Below are positions 1-10,108 of a stretch of 64,000 nt of DNA, one piece after another. The position numbers and the translations under genes were made by a program. The notes beneath the pieces were generated by a model. The model saw nothing but the letters and a program-made list of their open reading frames with translations, had not been told where the DNA came from and did not search any database. This stretch comes from Comamonas suwonensis (lineage in GTDB: Bacteria; Pseudomonadota; Gammaproteobacteria; Burkholderiales; Burkholderiaceae_C), in contig NZ_JABBCQ020000004.1 of NCBI RefSeq assembly GCF_012844455.2, positions 62,001 to 126,000 of the forward strand. Reading direction: 5' to 3'. Within the stretch, counting starts at the first letter, position 1. Every line of letters starts with the position of its first letter.

Positions 1-3000
1 AAGGCCGGCATCATGCGTTCCAGCATGCCGCGGTCCATTTCGATGGTGCCGCCCAAAATGTTCAGGCGGACCTGCTTGCCCATCTCCTTGGAGGTCTGGC
101 GCACCACGGCGTACAGACGTTCGGCAAACGAGTCGAACTCCACCATGCGCGTGCGCAGCAGATCGCGCTGCAGATCACGTGCCTGGCGGCCCTGTGCGAC
201 CAGATCATCTTCGGCTACGGCCAGATCGCGCTGCAGATTGCGCTGCACGGTGGCCACGTCGTTCACCGACTCGGCCATCATGCGGGTCAATTCCTGCACG
301 CGGGTAAAGCGGTCAAACTCCAGCGGGTCAAAGCCAGCCGCCGTGTCCTTGGACAAAGCCAGGCGCGACTGCATCTGGCTCTCGGCCTGCACTTCAATGT
401 CACGCAGCTGGGTACGCAGACGCTCCAGGTTTCCTGTCAGGTCATTGAGCGCCGAGCGCGCCTGCATCAGGCGCGCATCAACACGCGAGCGGGCAATCAG
501 TACTTCGCCGGTCTGAGAAATCAGACGGTCCAACAACTGGGCACGCACACGCACGGTCTGCTGCGACGAAGCGCGTGGCACCACGGGTGCCGGCATCTGA
601 ATCGCAGCAAGCGCTTGAGCAGACTCTGCCGCAGCGACCTCACTCTTTTCGCTTTCAGCCTCGACAGCATTCAGGTGCAGTGGTGCTTGGGCCAGCTTAT
701 CTTCCAGCGGATCCAGCGGCTGCTCGGGCTCTTGCTCACCCGCCATGCGCAGCACATCAAAGCTGGCTTGCAAGGCATCAAAGCTGCCCAGCAAAGGCTC
801 AATGGCTTCAGCGGAGGGGCGCTCCTGGTCAATGCGTTCAACGGCAGACTCCAGACGGTGAGCCATCTCGCCCATGCGCATGGCACCGGCCAGACGGGCA
901 CTGCCCTTGATGGTGTGCAGAGCACGCAAGACCTCGTTGCGCGCCTCATCCTGCGTGGGGCGGCCATGCCAGCGGCGCAGCGCAGCGCCCAGTCTGGGCA
1001 GCAGGTCGATGGCTTCTTCTTCAAAGATGGGGAACAGATCGGGGTCAACCTGATCCAGCACATCAATGTCGTCTTCATCGTCGCCCGAATGCACAGCCAG
1101 TGCAATGGCTTCATCAATGCGGCGCTGCAGCTCAGCTTCATGCTCCACGCTGCCCGCAGCGGGGACCATGGAATAAGGGGCCTGAGCTGCGGCATCTGGC
1201 ACTGCATCCAGCAGCGGGTCCGCGGCTGGGGCATCGACAGCAGGACTGTCAACTGCCTGTTCAGCGATCAATGCATCCACCAGCGTGTCGCTGGAGAGCA
1301 ATGCCTGAGGCTCTGCATCCGGCACTTGCTCGGCAGCAAAGTCCAGCGGCAAATCCTTGGGGTCTGCGGCTGGCTGCAGCACTTCAGCAACGGGCCACTC
1401 GACATCATCCAGATCGGGCAACTCATCGTATGCAGCAGCAGGCGCAGCATTGGAATCAATGGTCGAGCTGAGAACTTCACGCAGCCCATCTTCAACCCCA
1501 GGCACAGTCTCTTTGAGGAACCCTGCGGCGAACTGATGCAGCAAACGGCGCACTTCATCCGAAGCAGTCACACATTGCTGAATCTGCAGCTTGCTGGCAA
1601 AGCCCTGAGACTGCAGATGCAGCAGCGCATGCTCAAGCAGGCGCGCCAGTTCTGACAAGGCCTTGAAGCCCACGGTGCCGGAGCTACCCGCCAGCGAATG
1701 CGCCAGTGCAATCGCGTCATCAGGGACAGGCTCCGCAGGCGCTTGCGCCCACTGCTGGAGCACATCCCCCAGGCGCTCGGACCATTCATCGGCCTCGTTG
1801 AGGTAGACGCTATAGAGCGGCGCGCTGATGCGCAAGCCATCAATATTGCGATAGCCCTCTTCGGCGTCAGAGTCATCTTGCGCAACAGGCTTTTCCGCGG
1901 CGACTTCTGGTTCCGCCGTTTCTGACTCAGCGGGCTTGGCGATCTCAGGCTCAGCAGCTTCAGGTGCAGCCTCAAGCAAGGCTTCGACTGCATCCAGCTC
2001 TGCTGCAGCCGCTTCTGGCTGAGTCACCTCAGGCAATTCAGCCACGAGATGCTCGGGCTCGGCAACGGCCTGCACTTCCATTGCAGCCTGCTCACTTTCG
2101 CGCATGGCCGCTTCAAACGCGGCAAAGTCCAGCTCCTGCACGTCTTCGGCTAGGGTCGCATGCGGCGCTTCAGCGGCCACGGCAGATGCCTCGACCGACT
2201 CCAGCAGGTCATCAGGAATATCCAGCTCCGGCATGGCAAAGTCAGCAGCGGCCTCTTCAGGCTCAGCCGACAACGCTGCTTGAACAACCGGTGTCAAGTC
2301 GACATCAGGGAAGTCGAGCTCAGGCATCACCAGCTCTGGTGCGCCTTGCACAGGATCGACCAGTTCGGCACGCTTGCCACGACGCGGCACCAGAGCGCTA
2401 TCTACACGTGTGCCTTGCAGGCGCATGGCATCTGCCGCAGCGCGGAATGGCGTGGCTGACCAATTTTCGGCCTGGTGGTTTTCAATATCCTGCGCCCAGG
2501 CCGCAAAGGCCTTGAGCGAGTCTTGCGCCAGAAGCTGCATGGGCGCGGGCATCGCCTGCTGCTCGGCCAGCCAGGCATTGAGCATCTGCTCCATCGACCA
2601 GCCGGCTTCACCAAACTCATCAAGCCCGACCATACGGGAGCTACCCTTGAGCGTGTGGAAAGCACGGCGCAGTGTGGTCTGCTCGCTCAGGTTCTCTGGC
2701 TCATAGGCCAGAACCTTCAAGGCATTCAGGCCGTTGTCGACGACTTCACGGGCTTCTTCCAGGAAGATGGACAGCAACTCGTCATCGCCATCCAGATCCT
2801 CTGCGCTCAGCTCTACAGCCTGGGCCACGGGTGCGGGCACAGGAGCAGGACCGGGAGGAGCAGACACCGGTGCAGGTTCAGCCAAAGCACTGAAATCAGC
2901 AACGAAATTCAGGCCACGGGCCAGTTCAGCATCTGCGGCCTCAGAAGGCTTGACGGTCTGCATCCCCTTGAATACCTGAGCCATGGCATCGGCCAGAGCA

Positions 3001-5186
3001 TCAGACCCCACAGGAGCCATGTCCAGTTCAGCAGGCGCAGTCGTCATGGAGAACTCGGGCAGAGCACCCGGTTCTGTAACGGCCCACGGCGAAGGCTCAT
3101 CCTCAGCACCGGATTCCGGGTCTGCAGTTGCCTCATGCACTGCTGGCAGATGAACTTCAGGAGAAAGCAACAACTCAGGTGCGACCACTGCAGACACTGG
3201 AGCCTGCGTCACCTCAGGCGGTGGCGGCGGCGCAGCCACGGAGGGCTGAGCGCCCGCCTGCAGCGAAGCGGCCTGAGCCACCTCGACAGCTGCAGGTTTG
3301 ACAGAGGCGGCACATGGCGCAGCAGCGTCTGGCTGCGCTGGCTTGAAGTCAGGAACCTGAGCAATATCAGTCGGGATGTCCACCGTGGGGCGGAAAGCCT
3401 CGGGGCCACGGCTGCGACTATGGCCCATGACGATACGCAGCTCGTCCTTTTCCTCGTCGTAGACAAACAGCTTGCGCGCCATATTGCGCTGGTAGCTGAG
3501 CATATCGATAAGGAAGCCCATGGCACCCAGACTGCTACCTAATTTCTCAAAAACCTGGGGGTAGCTTTCCACGCTCAACTCGCCAAGCATCAGGTGCTCA
3601 ACGGTCTCGCGCATGCGCTGCATGGCAGTCGCGGCCTGGTCAAAGCCCAGCACCGACAGCACACCACGCATCTGCGACATCTGACCGGGCACTGGACCCA
3701 GCACAGAGGTGTCTGCGGGATTACGAAAGAACATGTCGAGCTGCTTTTCAGCCTCGCCCAAGGTCAAGCGCAACTCGCCCACCACAGACCCCATGGTTTG
3801 CTGGTCGCTCGCCTGGCGATACAGCTCTTCCATCCAAACTTCAAGCGGCTCAGGCACGGCGCCATTCAACGCAGCATCAAGGCGATGCACGAGAACGCTG
3901 GACTGGGCAGACTGCACTTCTTCGTTTTGGCCAGCTGTCATAAAGCTAGCCTGCAGATACAGCACAGCCGTTGCCACCTCCATGGCCAGCTCGGCAGGTG
4001 GCGGCGCTCCAACGCTGTCCACCGTGTCGGCCACGCGAATCAGTGCACGCGCCAGGCCATGACTGGCCGGCTGCAGCTTGACCAGCGATTCAGACACATG
4101 GCCGAATTGCTCGGCCATGGATTTAATCTTGCTGCGGTCCCCACCAGCCAGTGCTGACCAGGTTTCCGCCGCCGCCACAATGCGCTTGCGGGCCTGCACC
4201 AGAACCGACGGATCAAAGCGACCGAAACGGGCCACGTTGTAATCCACCAGCGGCATGTACTCCATGGCATAGGCTTCATGCACAGCCTGCAAAGACTCTC
4301 CGGCCTGCTCGCGCGGCTTGGCCTGCGCACAGAAGAACATCAAGTCCTGCAGCAAACGCGCTGGCGGCAGGCTGTCGCCCTTGGCCATGGATGCGTACTG
4401 CATGAGCACACGTGAAGCCATGCGCTTGACGTAGATATCAGCCGTAATCAGGCCACGCGCTAGTCCTTCAAAGAAGGCTGCCGCAATCTTCCAGAAACTG
4501 CGCGCTGCCACATCCTCGGGCAGACCTGAGGCAAAGCGCAGGCACAACTCGCGCATCTGGGCAGCGGCTTCACGGTCATCACTCTTGACCATGCGCAGCA
4601 CCACACCATCGAGCATGGCACGGGCATGCGGGCCATAGGCCAGCGGCTCTGGCACAGGGCCTGTCCAGCGCGGTTCGCGGGCTCGGCGCTCGGCAGGCCA
4701 CAAATCAGCAGGATGAGATTTTTCATTACCCGCCAGAACCTGTGTTTCACGGTACTGAGGGAACAAAGCCACGGCAGAGACTTGCTGACCTGCAAGCACC
4801 GCCTCCAGAAACTCCATCAGCGCGAAATGCGTGCGTTCCAGCGTGTTGGCCGCTTCCTGTGTGCAATATTCGGGGCGCTGCACGAAGCGGTTGACCACCG
4901 CTTCCATGCTGCGCATCACCTGCGCCGGGGCAGTGACGCCCACCATCTCCAGTGCACCGCAAGCCTGGTGCAACTGCTGGCGTGCAATGCGCAGCGCCGA
5001 TGTATCCAACTCTTCCAGATCAGACAAACGGGCCGCATCAGCATCACGCATGAAGCGACCTACAGCCTTGGTCGCAGCCTCAAGAGACTTTCGCACCTCA
5101 TCGAGCACCCAGGCCAACGGGCCCAGATCCTGTTCCGCGGGTGCAGGCATGGCTGCACGTATTGGCGAGTCGTCAACCACTGACAT
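1..5186 (-). CDS. chpA: ChpA-type hybrid chemotaxis histidine kinase (partial, C-terminus beyond left edge)
   Basis: Open reading frame of about 1,728 residues running off the left edge. The start is ATG at 5186 (MSVVDDSPIR), 60 bp after pilJ. It is a CheA-like kinase for type IV pilus motility that takes its signal from PilJ through PilI and phosphorylates PilG and PilH. Hpt motifs are visible at about residue 842 (FHTLKGSSRMVG), 1163 (AHSLAGSSGTVGF, a variant) and 1423 (LHTIKGSARLAG). A degenerate Hpt-like segment lies near residue 78 (LHQACGALEMVG). Long Ala/Pro/Glu-rich linkers join the Hpt modules. The region after about residue 1540 (TVRVRAQLLDRLISQTGEVL) matches the kinase dimerisation segment, and the window ends as the ATPase domain begins. 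In known ChpA/PilL proteins the ATPase is followed by CheW-like and receiver domains; these would lie outside. Family assignment is firm; the full domain count cannot be known here. Confidence 0.93.
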   Translation of the reverse strand, partial: MSVVDDSPIRAAMPAPAEQDLGPLAWVLDEVRKSLEAATKAVGRFMRDADAARLSDLEELDTSALRIARQQLHQACGALEMVGVTAPAQVMRSMEAVVNRFVQRPEYCTQEAANTLERTHFALMEFLEAVLAGQQVSAVALFPQYRETQVLAGNEKSHPADLWPAERRAREPRWTGPVPEPLAYGPHARAMLDGVVLRMVKSDDREAAAQMRELCLRFASGLPEDVAARSFWKIAAAFFEGLARGLITADIYVKRMASRVLMQYASMAKGDSLPPARLLQDLMFFCAQAKPREQAGESLQAVHEAYAMEYMPLVDYNVARFGRFDPSVLVQARKRIVAAAETWSALAGGDRSKIKSMAEQFGHVSESLVKLQPASHGLARALIRVADTVDSVGAPPPAELAMEVATAVLYLQASFMTAGQNEEVQSAQSSVLVHRLDAALNGAVPEPLEVWMEELYRQASDQQTMGSVVGELRLTLGEAEKQLDMFFRNPADTSVLGPVPGQMSQMRGVLSVLGFDQAATAMQRMRETVEHLMLGELSVESYPQVFEKLGSSLGAMGFLIDMLSYQRNMARKLFVYDEEKDELRIVMGHSRSRGPEAFRPTVDIPTDIAQVPDFKPAQPDAAAPCAASVKPAAVEVAQAASLQAGAQPSVAAPPPPPEVTQAPVSAVVAPELLLSPEVHLPAVHEATADPESGAEDEPSPWAVTEPGALPEFSMTTAPAELDMAPVGSDALADAMAQVFKGMQTVKPSEAADAELARGLNFVADFSALAEPAPVSAPPGPAPVPAPVAQAVELSAEDLDGDDELLSIFLEEAREVVDNGLNALKVLAYEPENLSEQTTLRRAFHTLKGSSRMVGLDEFGEAGWSMEQMLNAWLAEQQAMPAPMQLLAQDSLKAFAAWAQDIENHQAENWSATPFRAAADAMRLQGTRVDSALVPRRGKRAELVDPVQGAPELVMPELDFPDVDLTPVVQAALSAEPEEAAADFAMPELDIPDDLLESVEASAVAAEAPHATLAEDVQELDFAAFEAAMRESEQAAMEVQAVAEPEHLVAELPEVTQPEAAAAELDAVEALLEAAPEAAEPEIAKPAESETAEPEVAAEKPVAQDDSDAEEGYRNIDGLRISAPLYSVYLNEADEWSERLGDVLQQWAQAPAEPVPDDAIALAHSLAGSSGTVGFKALSELARLLEHALLHLQSQGFASKLQIQQCVTASDEVRRLLHQFAAGFLKETVPGVEDGLREVLSSTIDSNAAPAAAYDELPDLDDVEWPVAEVLQPAADPKDLPLDFAAEQVPDAEPQALLSSDTLVDALIAEQAVDSPAVDAPAADPLLDAVPDAAAQAPYSMVPAAGSVEHEAELQRRIDEAIALAVHSGDDEDDIDVLDQVDPDLFPIFEEEAIDLLPRLGAALRRWHGRPTQDEARNEVLRALHTIKGSARLAGAMRMGEMAHRLESAVERIDQERPSAEAIEPLLGSFDALQASFDVLRMAGEQEPEQPLDPLEDKLAQAPLHLNAVEAESEKSEVAAAESAQALAAIQMPAPVVPRASSQQTVRVRAQLLDRLISQTGEVLIARSRVDARLMQARSALNDLTGNLERLRTQLRDIEVQAESQMQSRLALSKDTAAGFDPLEFDRFTRVQELTRMMAESVNDVATVQRNLQRDLAVAEDDLVAQGRQARDLQRDLLRTRMVEFDSFAERLYAVVRQTSKEMGKQVRLNILGGTIEMDRGMLERMMPA

Positions 5187-5246
5187 GCTCTAGTTCCTTA
5201 ACCCTCAGGGGGTCGTGCATTTTTATAAGAGGGAGAGCCAGTCAAA

Positions 5247-7490
5247 TTAGGCAATCTTGAATCGAGAAACAGACTGACGCAGTTCTTCAGCCATGTGAGA
5301 GAGCTCGCGCACCTGCTGGGCAGTTGTACGAGTACCTTCACCGGTCTGCTCGGTCACCGCAAAAATGTGCTGAATGTTTTCCGCCACGCCGTTGGCCATG
5401 CTGGCTTCACGCGATGTGGAGTTAGAAATATGCTCAATCAGCTCGGCCAGTCGCCGCGACACGCTATCGATTTCAGACAGTGCTGTACCTGCAGAGTCAG
5501 ACAGGCGAGCCCCTTCAACCACACCCTGTGTGGAGCGCTCCATAGCGGCCACCGCGTCCTGCGTGTCGGTCTGAATGGCTTTCACCAGCGCAGCAATCTG
5601 ACGTGTCGCATCGGCAGAACGTTCCGCCAGTCGCTGCACTTCTTCCGCCACCACCGAGAAGCCACGACCGGCTTCACCAGCAGATGCGGCCTGAATGGCG
5701 GCGTTCAGCGCCAGCACGTTGGTCTGCTCGGTAATGTCCGAAATCAGCTCTGTGATTTCGCCAATCTCCTGCGACGATTCACCCAGACGTTTGATTCGCT
5801 TGGAGGTGTCCTGAATCTGGTCACGAATGGAGTTCATACCGCCGATGGCGTTCTGCACGGCCTTCAGACCCGAATCAGCCGCTTGCAGCGATTGACGAGC
5901 CACCAGTGCCGATTCCTGCGCCTGAGCTGACACATTGTTAATACGGCCGGCCATATCCAGAATGGACTTACCGGTTTCGCGGATTTCGTGCAATTGCTCG
6001 TTGGATGCGGCCAGCAGTTCGGTCGACGTCATATCCACCTGCTCGGTCGTCTGTGCCACTCGGGTGACGGTATTCTGTACCGAGCCCACCAGCGCACGCA
6101 GCTCTTCTACCGTGTAGTTCACCGAGTCGGCAATCGCGCCGGTGATGTCTTCGGTAACGGTCGCTTCCTGCGTCAAGTCACCTTCAGCGACGGATTGCAA
6201 TTCATTCATCAAACGCAAAATGGCCGCCTGATTGGCGTCGTTGATGCGCTTGGCCTCTTGCTCCTGCAAGCGGGCGTCTACTTGATGGCTTTCGGCTTCC
6301 TTCTGACGTGCGCGGCTGTCCAGCAGTTGCACGCGAGAAATACCGACACCACTCAACACCGCCGTCAAAAGAGCCAGAGCCAACACCACCAGCTGCAGCA
6401 TGCTTGAGCCTCCCAGCCCTTGCAAATCAGACTGCAGTTTCTCAAGCTGCTGACGCAGTGGCTCGCTGTCATTGTTGATGCTGGTCTGCGCTTCACGCGC
6501 AGATACCAAGCCTTGCAGGTTGCCCAGAATAGCGCTGGCCTGAGTGCGTGTATCGTCGTACTGCTTGATCAGTGTCTGCAGCTGCTCACGCACCTGCGGG
6601 TCGCGCGAGGCGCTCAGACCCAGCTCGGTGCTACCGTTGAGCAGACCTTCAGAGATTTCCTTGAAAGAGTTCAAGTCCTTGCCTAGCAAGAACACCGCCT
6701 CGGGGCTCACGCCTTCCAAGGTCTGAAATTCATTGGCCGACTTGGCAATACGCTGAGTCAACATCACCAGCTGACCCGCAGCAGAAATTTCCGCCGCACC
6801 TGCACCTTGCTGCAGCTTCAGCGAAGAGATGGTTTCTGCCGTTTCCAGCAAGTCAGAAGACTGGCGATTAATGGTGCGCAGCGCCTCACCCACCTGAGTC
6901 AGTGTTTTTTGTTGGCCCAGAATCAGGCTGGCGCTTTTTTCTGCACGCTCCATCAGCATGCTGATGTCGCTGACCTCAGCTTGCAGGCCGCTGCTCAGCG
7001 CATTCACGCCCAGTTCAGAGTCGCCCGCCGCCAGAGCGCGCACGTTGCGAGCCAGAACGCCAGCGCTGTCCTTCACGTCCGCAAAAGCCGGCGCCGCACC
7101 GGTCATGGCCATGGAAACCGACTTGGCCAGTCGCTGCGACTGCATCAGGGCCTGGCCTGTGGCTGCGAGTTGCTGGTTGGAGTTACTGGCATCACGCAGC
7201 ATCCATGCCGCAGTCACCACCAGCACCAGAACCGAACCGCCCAGCAAGGTAAACAAAGTGCGCTGATGCTTGGCCACCGTCGCGGTGCCAAGAATCGGTA
7301 AGCTCACCCGCTCATCTTCGCGCCCCATCTCGTCCATTCCGATGATGGAAGGGGCGCCTTGCACGCTATTGAGCGCGCCGTCATACATATCCTGTACAAC
7401 GGTGTCCGCCATCATGCTGCTATCGGCATGGACAGCATCCGCAACGGGCTTGCGTCGAAACATTTGATTTAATTTTTGTGCGAAGGACAT
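5247..7490 (-). CDS. pilJ: Type IV pilus methyl-accepting chemotaxis protein PilJ
   Basis: Inner-membrane chemoreceptor of 747 residues for the Pil-Chp system. Two hydrophobic segments (near residue 55, [17 protein letters not shown], and near residue 365, [17 protein letters not shown]) flank a helical periplasmic domain of the PilJ type. A HAMP-like stretch and a long signalling coiled coil follow. The conserved signalling hairpin is present ([20 protein letters not shown], then [17 protein letters not shown]). I chose ATG at 7490 ([11 protein letters not shown]). A GTG nine codons upstream at 7517 would overlap pilI but gives an unlikely N-terminus. It is followed by chpA with no pilK methyltransferase in between, unlike Pseudomonas aeruginosa. 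Confidence 0.93.
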   Translation of the reverse strand: MSFAQKLNQMFRRKPVADAVHADSSMMADTVVQDMYDGALNSVQGAPSIIGMDEMGREDERVSLPILGTATVAKHQRTLFTLLGGSVLVLVVTAAWMLRDASNSNQQLAATGQALMQSQRLAKSVSMAMTGAAPAFADVKDSAGVLARNVRALAAGDSELGVNALSSGLQAEVSDISMLMERAEKSASLILGQQKTLTQVGEALRTINRQSSDLLETAETISSLKLQQGAGAAEISAAGQLVMLTQRIAKSANEFQTLEGVSPEAVFLLGKDLNSFKEISEGLLNGSTELGLSASRDPQVREQLQTLIKQYDDTRTQASAILGNLQGLVSAREAQTSINNDSEPLRQQLEKLQSDLQGLGGSSMLQLVVLALALLTAVLSGVGISRVQLLDSRARQKEAESHQVDARLQEQEAKRINDANQAAILRLMNELQSVAEGDLTQEATVTEDITGAIADSVNYTVEELRALVGSVQNTVTRVAQTTEQVDMTSTELLAASNEQLHEIRETGKSILDMAGRINNVSAQAQESALVARQSLQAADSGLKAVQNAIGGMNSIRDQIQDTSKRIKRLGESSQEIGEITELISDITEQTNVLALNAAIQAASAGEAGRGFSVVAEEVQRLAERSADATRQIAALVKAIQTDTQDAVAAMERSTQGVVEGARLSDSAGTALSEIDSVSRRLAELIEHISNSTSREASMANGVAENIQHIFAVTEQTGEGTRTTAQQVRELSHMAEELRQSVSRFKIA

Positions 7491-7509
7491 AGAGCTGTAT
7501 CCAGAAACC

Positions 7510-8037
7510 TCAAGCACGAATGCTCAAAAATTTAGCAGTTTGAGACAGGTGCTGCAATTTCAGCTCCTGCCAGCGGCGGCCGCTCGCATCAATATGCACG
7601 GCACCAAAGAAACTCGGGGAGCGCTCAGGTGCAGGCTCGGTTTTGGAAAATGCATCTGCGGCGCGCAGCCCCAGCAGACGATCGGCCAGCAAGGCCGCAT
7701 TCACTTCCAGCGCAGGGTTGAAAGCCAGCAAGCTGCAGTCCATCAATTCCTGCTCATTGCGGGCACTTCCATGACCCAGTAGCTGGGCCAGATCCACAAC
7801 GCCCATCAAGGCACCGCGCAGATTGGCGATACCGAGAAACCAGGTTTGTGTGTAAGGAACAGGCTGAACGCCTGCCCAGGGGAAAATTTCGCCCGCTTGA
7901 TTAAGCGGTAGCAAATAGTCCCGCCCGCCGACTTGTACAGCCAGCCAAGCGGCGACGCTGACGCCTTCATTGCGCGCTGCTTGCAGGCGCCCGGCCAGTC
8001 GGGATTGGAGGTCTCGGAGGGCTTCGCGGTTCGCCAT
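7510..8037 (-). CDS. pilI: CheW-like coupling protein PilI
   Basis: A 175-residue single CheW domain (for example [20 protein letters not shown], then [20 protein letters not shown]). CheW proteins bridge the receptor and the CheA-like kinase in the cytoplasm; its position between pilH and pilJ identifies the pilus-specific version. The stop lies 20 bp before the chosen pilJ start and the gene begins 14 bp after pilH, so it is part of one transcript with pilG, pilH, pilJ and chpA. Confidence 0.92.
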   Translation of the reverse strand: MANREALRDLQSRLAGRLQAARNEGVSVAAWLAVQVGGRDYLLPLNQAGEIFPWAGVQPVPYTQTWFLGIANLRGALMGVVDLAQLLGHGSARNEQELMDCSLLAFNPALEVNAALLADRLLGLRAADAFSKTEPAPERSPSFFGAVHIDASGRRWQELKLQHLSQTAKFLSIRA

Positions 8038-8051
8038 AAGCAGCGCAACCT

Positions 8052-8414
8052 TTACAGAGCTGCGATCTTGGCCTGCAGCTCGGCAGCATCCACCGGCTTG
8101 GTGATGTAGCCTCGTGCGCCCTGTCGCATACCCCAGACTCGGTCAGTTTCCTGATTCTTGCTGGTGCACATGATGATGGGTACGTCGGCATACAGCGGAT
8201 CACGCGAGATGGCGCGAGTCAGCTGAAAGCCGTTTTGACCGGGCATGACCACATCCATCAGGATCAGATCAGGCTTGTCTTCGGCCAGACGCTTCATGGC
8301 GTCTTCGCCATTTTCAGCCGTACGCACTTGCATACCCTGTCTTTGCAGGATGTCCGTCAGAGCCATCAGCTCTGTTTTTGAATCGTCGATGACCAGAACT
8401 TTTTGAATTGTCAT
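8052..8414 (-). CDS. pilH: Response regulator PilH
   Basis: Single-domain receiver protein of 120 residues (KVLVIDDSKTELMALTDILQ). It has the acidic pocket (DD), the phospho-acceptor Asp in DLILMDVVMPGQNG, the switch Thr/Ser region (IIMCTSKNQ) and the Lys of YITKPVD. In the Pil-Chp system PilH and PilG are the two output receivers acting on pilus extension and retraction. The ATG overlaps the pilG stop by one base (TAATG), which indicates translational coupling. Second position after PilG and sequence type make PilH the better name; PilG and PilH cannot be told apart by domain content alone. Confidence 0.9.
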   Translation of the reverse strand: MTIQKVLVIDDSKTELMALTDILQRQGMQVRTAENGEDAMKRLAEDKPDLILMDVVMPGQNGFQLTRAISRDPLYADVPIIMCTSKNQETDRVWGMRQGARGYITKPVDAAELQAKIAAL

Positions 8415-8818
8415 TACGCAGCTCCCACATCTGCTGCCTGCAGCCCGAATTGTTGTACGGCTTGCAGCAATTGATCTTTAGTAAACGGTTTGGTCAGATA
8501 GTCTTGGCAACCCACCATGCGGCCACGCGCCTTGTCAAAGACACCGTCTTTGGAAGACAGCATGACGACGGGTGTGCTGGCAAAGCGCGCATTGCGCTTG
8601 ATGATGGCGCAGGTCTGATAGCCATCGAGCTTGGGCATCAGAATGTCGCAAAAGATGAGCTGAGGCTGATAGTCGTTGACCTTCGAGAGGGCATCAAAGC
8701 CATCATCAGCCAGAAGAACTTCGTAGCCGCCTTGCTTGAGGAAAATTTCAGCGCTGCGGCGGATGGTGTTGCTGTCATCCACCACCAGAACGCGCAAGGG
8801 CGCACTAGATGCTGTCAC
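8414..8818 (-). CDS. pilG: Response regulator PilG
   Basis: Single-domain receiver of 134 residues (RVLVVDDSNTIRRSAEIFL), phospho-acceptor Asp in LIFCDILMPKLDG, Lys in YLTKPFT. First gene of the pilGHIJ-chpA operon. Translation starts at GTG (8818), preceded by a clear GGAGG at good spacing, which decides the start. PilG is the receiver needed for pilus extension in the families studied. The gap to the upstream rubredoxin gene is only 50 bp, so the two may be cotranscribed. Confidence 0.9.
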   Translation of the reverse strand: MTASSAPLRVLVVDDSNTIRRSAEIFLKQGGYEVLLADDGFDALSKVNDYQPQLIFCDILMPKLDGYQTCAIIKRNARFASTPVVMLSSKDGVFDKARGRMVGCQDYLTKPFTKDQLLQAVQQFGLQAADVGAA

Positions 8819-8868
8819 AGTGAAATTCCTCCCAATTCGGTCGTCGATGGATTGAGTGTTTTGCTCAC

Positions 8869-9042
8869 TCAGATTTCCACCATTTCAAAATCTTCTTTTC
8901 GTGCACCGCACTCCGGGCATGTCCAGTTCATGGGCACATCCTCCCAGCGAGTCTCGGGGGCAATTCCGTGCTCCGGGCAGCCAAGAGCTTCCTCATAGAG
9001 CCAGCCACAGGTCAAACACATCCAAGTTTTAGGGTCAGTCAC
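8869..9042 (-). CDS. Rubredoxin
   Basis: A 57-residue reading frame. It carries the two CxxC pairs of a rubredoxin iron site: MCLTCG near the N-terminus and TCPECGARK near the C-terminus, with the usual conserved Trp, Tyr and the acidic tail (KEDFEMVEI). Rubredoxins are small cytoplasmic one-electron carriers. The start is GTG at 9042 (VTDPKTWMCL), because an in-frame TAA lies two codons upstream; no strong ribosome binding site is seen. It lies between pilG and the divergent thiD. Confidence 0.93.
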   Translation of the reverse strand: MTDPKTWMCLTCGWLYEEALGCPEHGIAPETRWEDVPMNWTCPECGARKEDFEMVEI

Positions 9043-9136
9043 AGCTTATAGGGGCTTCACATAGAATGCAACGATTGTATCTAGTCACAACCCCGGCTCC
9101 CACCCTTGCATTCCCGGGTGCAAACTGGGGTGCGCC

Positions 9137-10108
9137 ATGGCATTGAACCCCATCTCCACCACTCCCCCTCGCCGCACAAGCCAGGAAGAAGCGACAGAAT
9201 CCGCTCCCGTTTGCGTGCTGTCTTTCAACAGCAGCGACCCCAGTGGAGCCAGCGGACTGTCGGCTGACATCGCCACCATCTCCTCGGTCGGTGGTCACGC
9301 CCTGCCTGTCGCCTGCGGTGCCTACGTCAGAGACACCGCCCGCATTCATGAGCACTTCTCGCTCGATGATGAGGCGGTGACCGAGCAGGCCCGCATGGTG
9401 CTGGAAGACATTGCTGTCGCCGCCATCAAGGTCGGTTTTGCTGGCTCGCCCGCCAACCTGGCTGCGATTGCCGCGATCTCGTCTGACTACCCCAACATCC
9501 CCATCATCAGTTACATGCCGGACCTGTCCTGGTGGGAGGACGACAAGCAGGATCAGTACCTGGACGCGTTCAAGGAGCTTGTCCTGCCTCAAACCTCAGT
9601 GTTGGTTGGAAACCACAATACCCTGTGGCGCTGGCTGCTGCCCGACTGGGAGCAAAGCCGCTCGCCCACGGCGCGCGACATTGCCATGGCTGCCGAAGCG
9701 CTGGAAGTACCCTATGTATTAGTTACGGGTATACCCTTGCCAGACCAGTTTGTGGACAACGTACTGACCACTGCCCAGACCGTATTGGGCAACAGCAAGT
9801 ACGAGATGTTTGACGCTACGTTCACAGGTGCAGGTGATACGCTTTCAGCTGCCATTACGGCCTTGCTGGCAACCGGCAACGACTTGGGCGTCGCAACGCT
9901 GGAAGCGCTGGAGTACCTGGACCACAGCCTGGATGCAGGCTTTAGGCCCGGCATGGGCCACTACCTGCCTGACCGTCTTTTCTGGGCCCAGCCCACCGAG
10001 GATGAAGAGTCCGAAGACGAGCCAGAAGACGAAGAAACCCCTGATGACGAACCAGAGACAAAGCCGATCGAAGGCTTTGTGATCCCCTCTCATGACACAA
10101 AACACTGA
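9137..10108 (+). CDS. thiD: Hydroxymethylpyrimidine/phosphomethylpyrimidine kinase ThiD
   Basis: A 323-residue ribokinase-fold enzyme of thiamine biosynthesis that phosphorylates hydroxymethylpyrimidine and its monophosphate. The N-terminal substrate region ([16 protein letters not shown], with the GG of [12 protein letters not shown]) and the catalytic anion hole ([16 protein letters not shown]) are clear. Family members are usually near 270 residues; here the surplus is a C-terminal acidic tail ([13 protein letters not shown] and following). The 3' end overlaps the hemL start by 17 bases, so the two are translationally linked. The tail is odd but the assignment is secure. Confidence 0.9.
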   Translation: MALNPISTTPPRRTSQEEATESAPVCVLSFNSSDPSGASGLSADIATISSVGGHALPVACGAYVRDTARIHEHFSLDDEAVTEQARMVLEDIAVAAIKVGFAGSPANLAAIAAISSDYPNIPIISYMPDLSWWEDDKQDQYLDAFKELVLPQTSVLVGNHNTLWRWLLPDWEQSRSPTARDIAMAAEALEVPYVLVTGIPLPDQFVDNVLTTAQTVLGNSKYEMFDATFTGAGDTLSAAITALLATGNDLGVATLEALEYLDHSLDAGFRPGMGHYLPDRLFWAQPTEDEESEDEPEDEETPDDEPETKPIEGFVIPSHDTKH

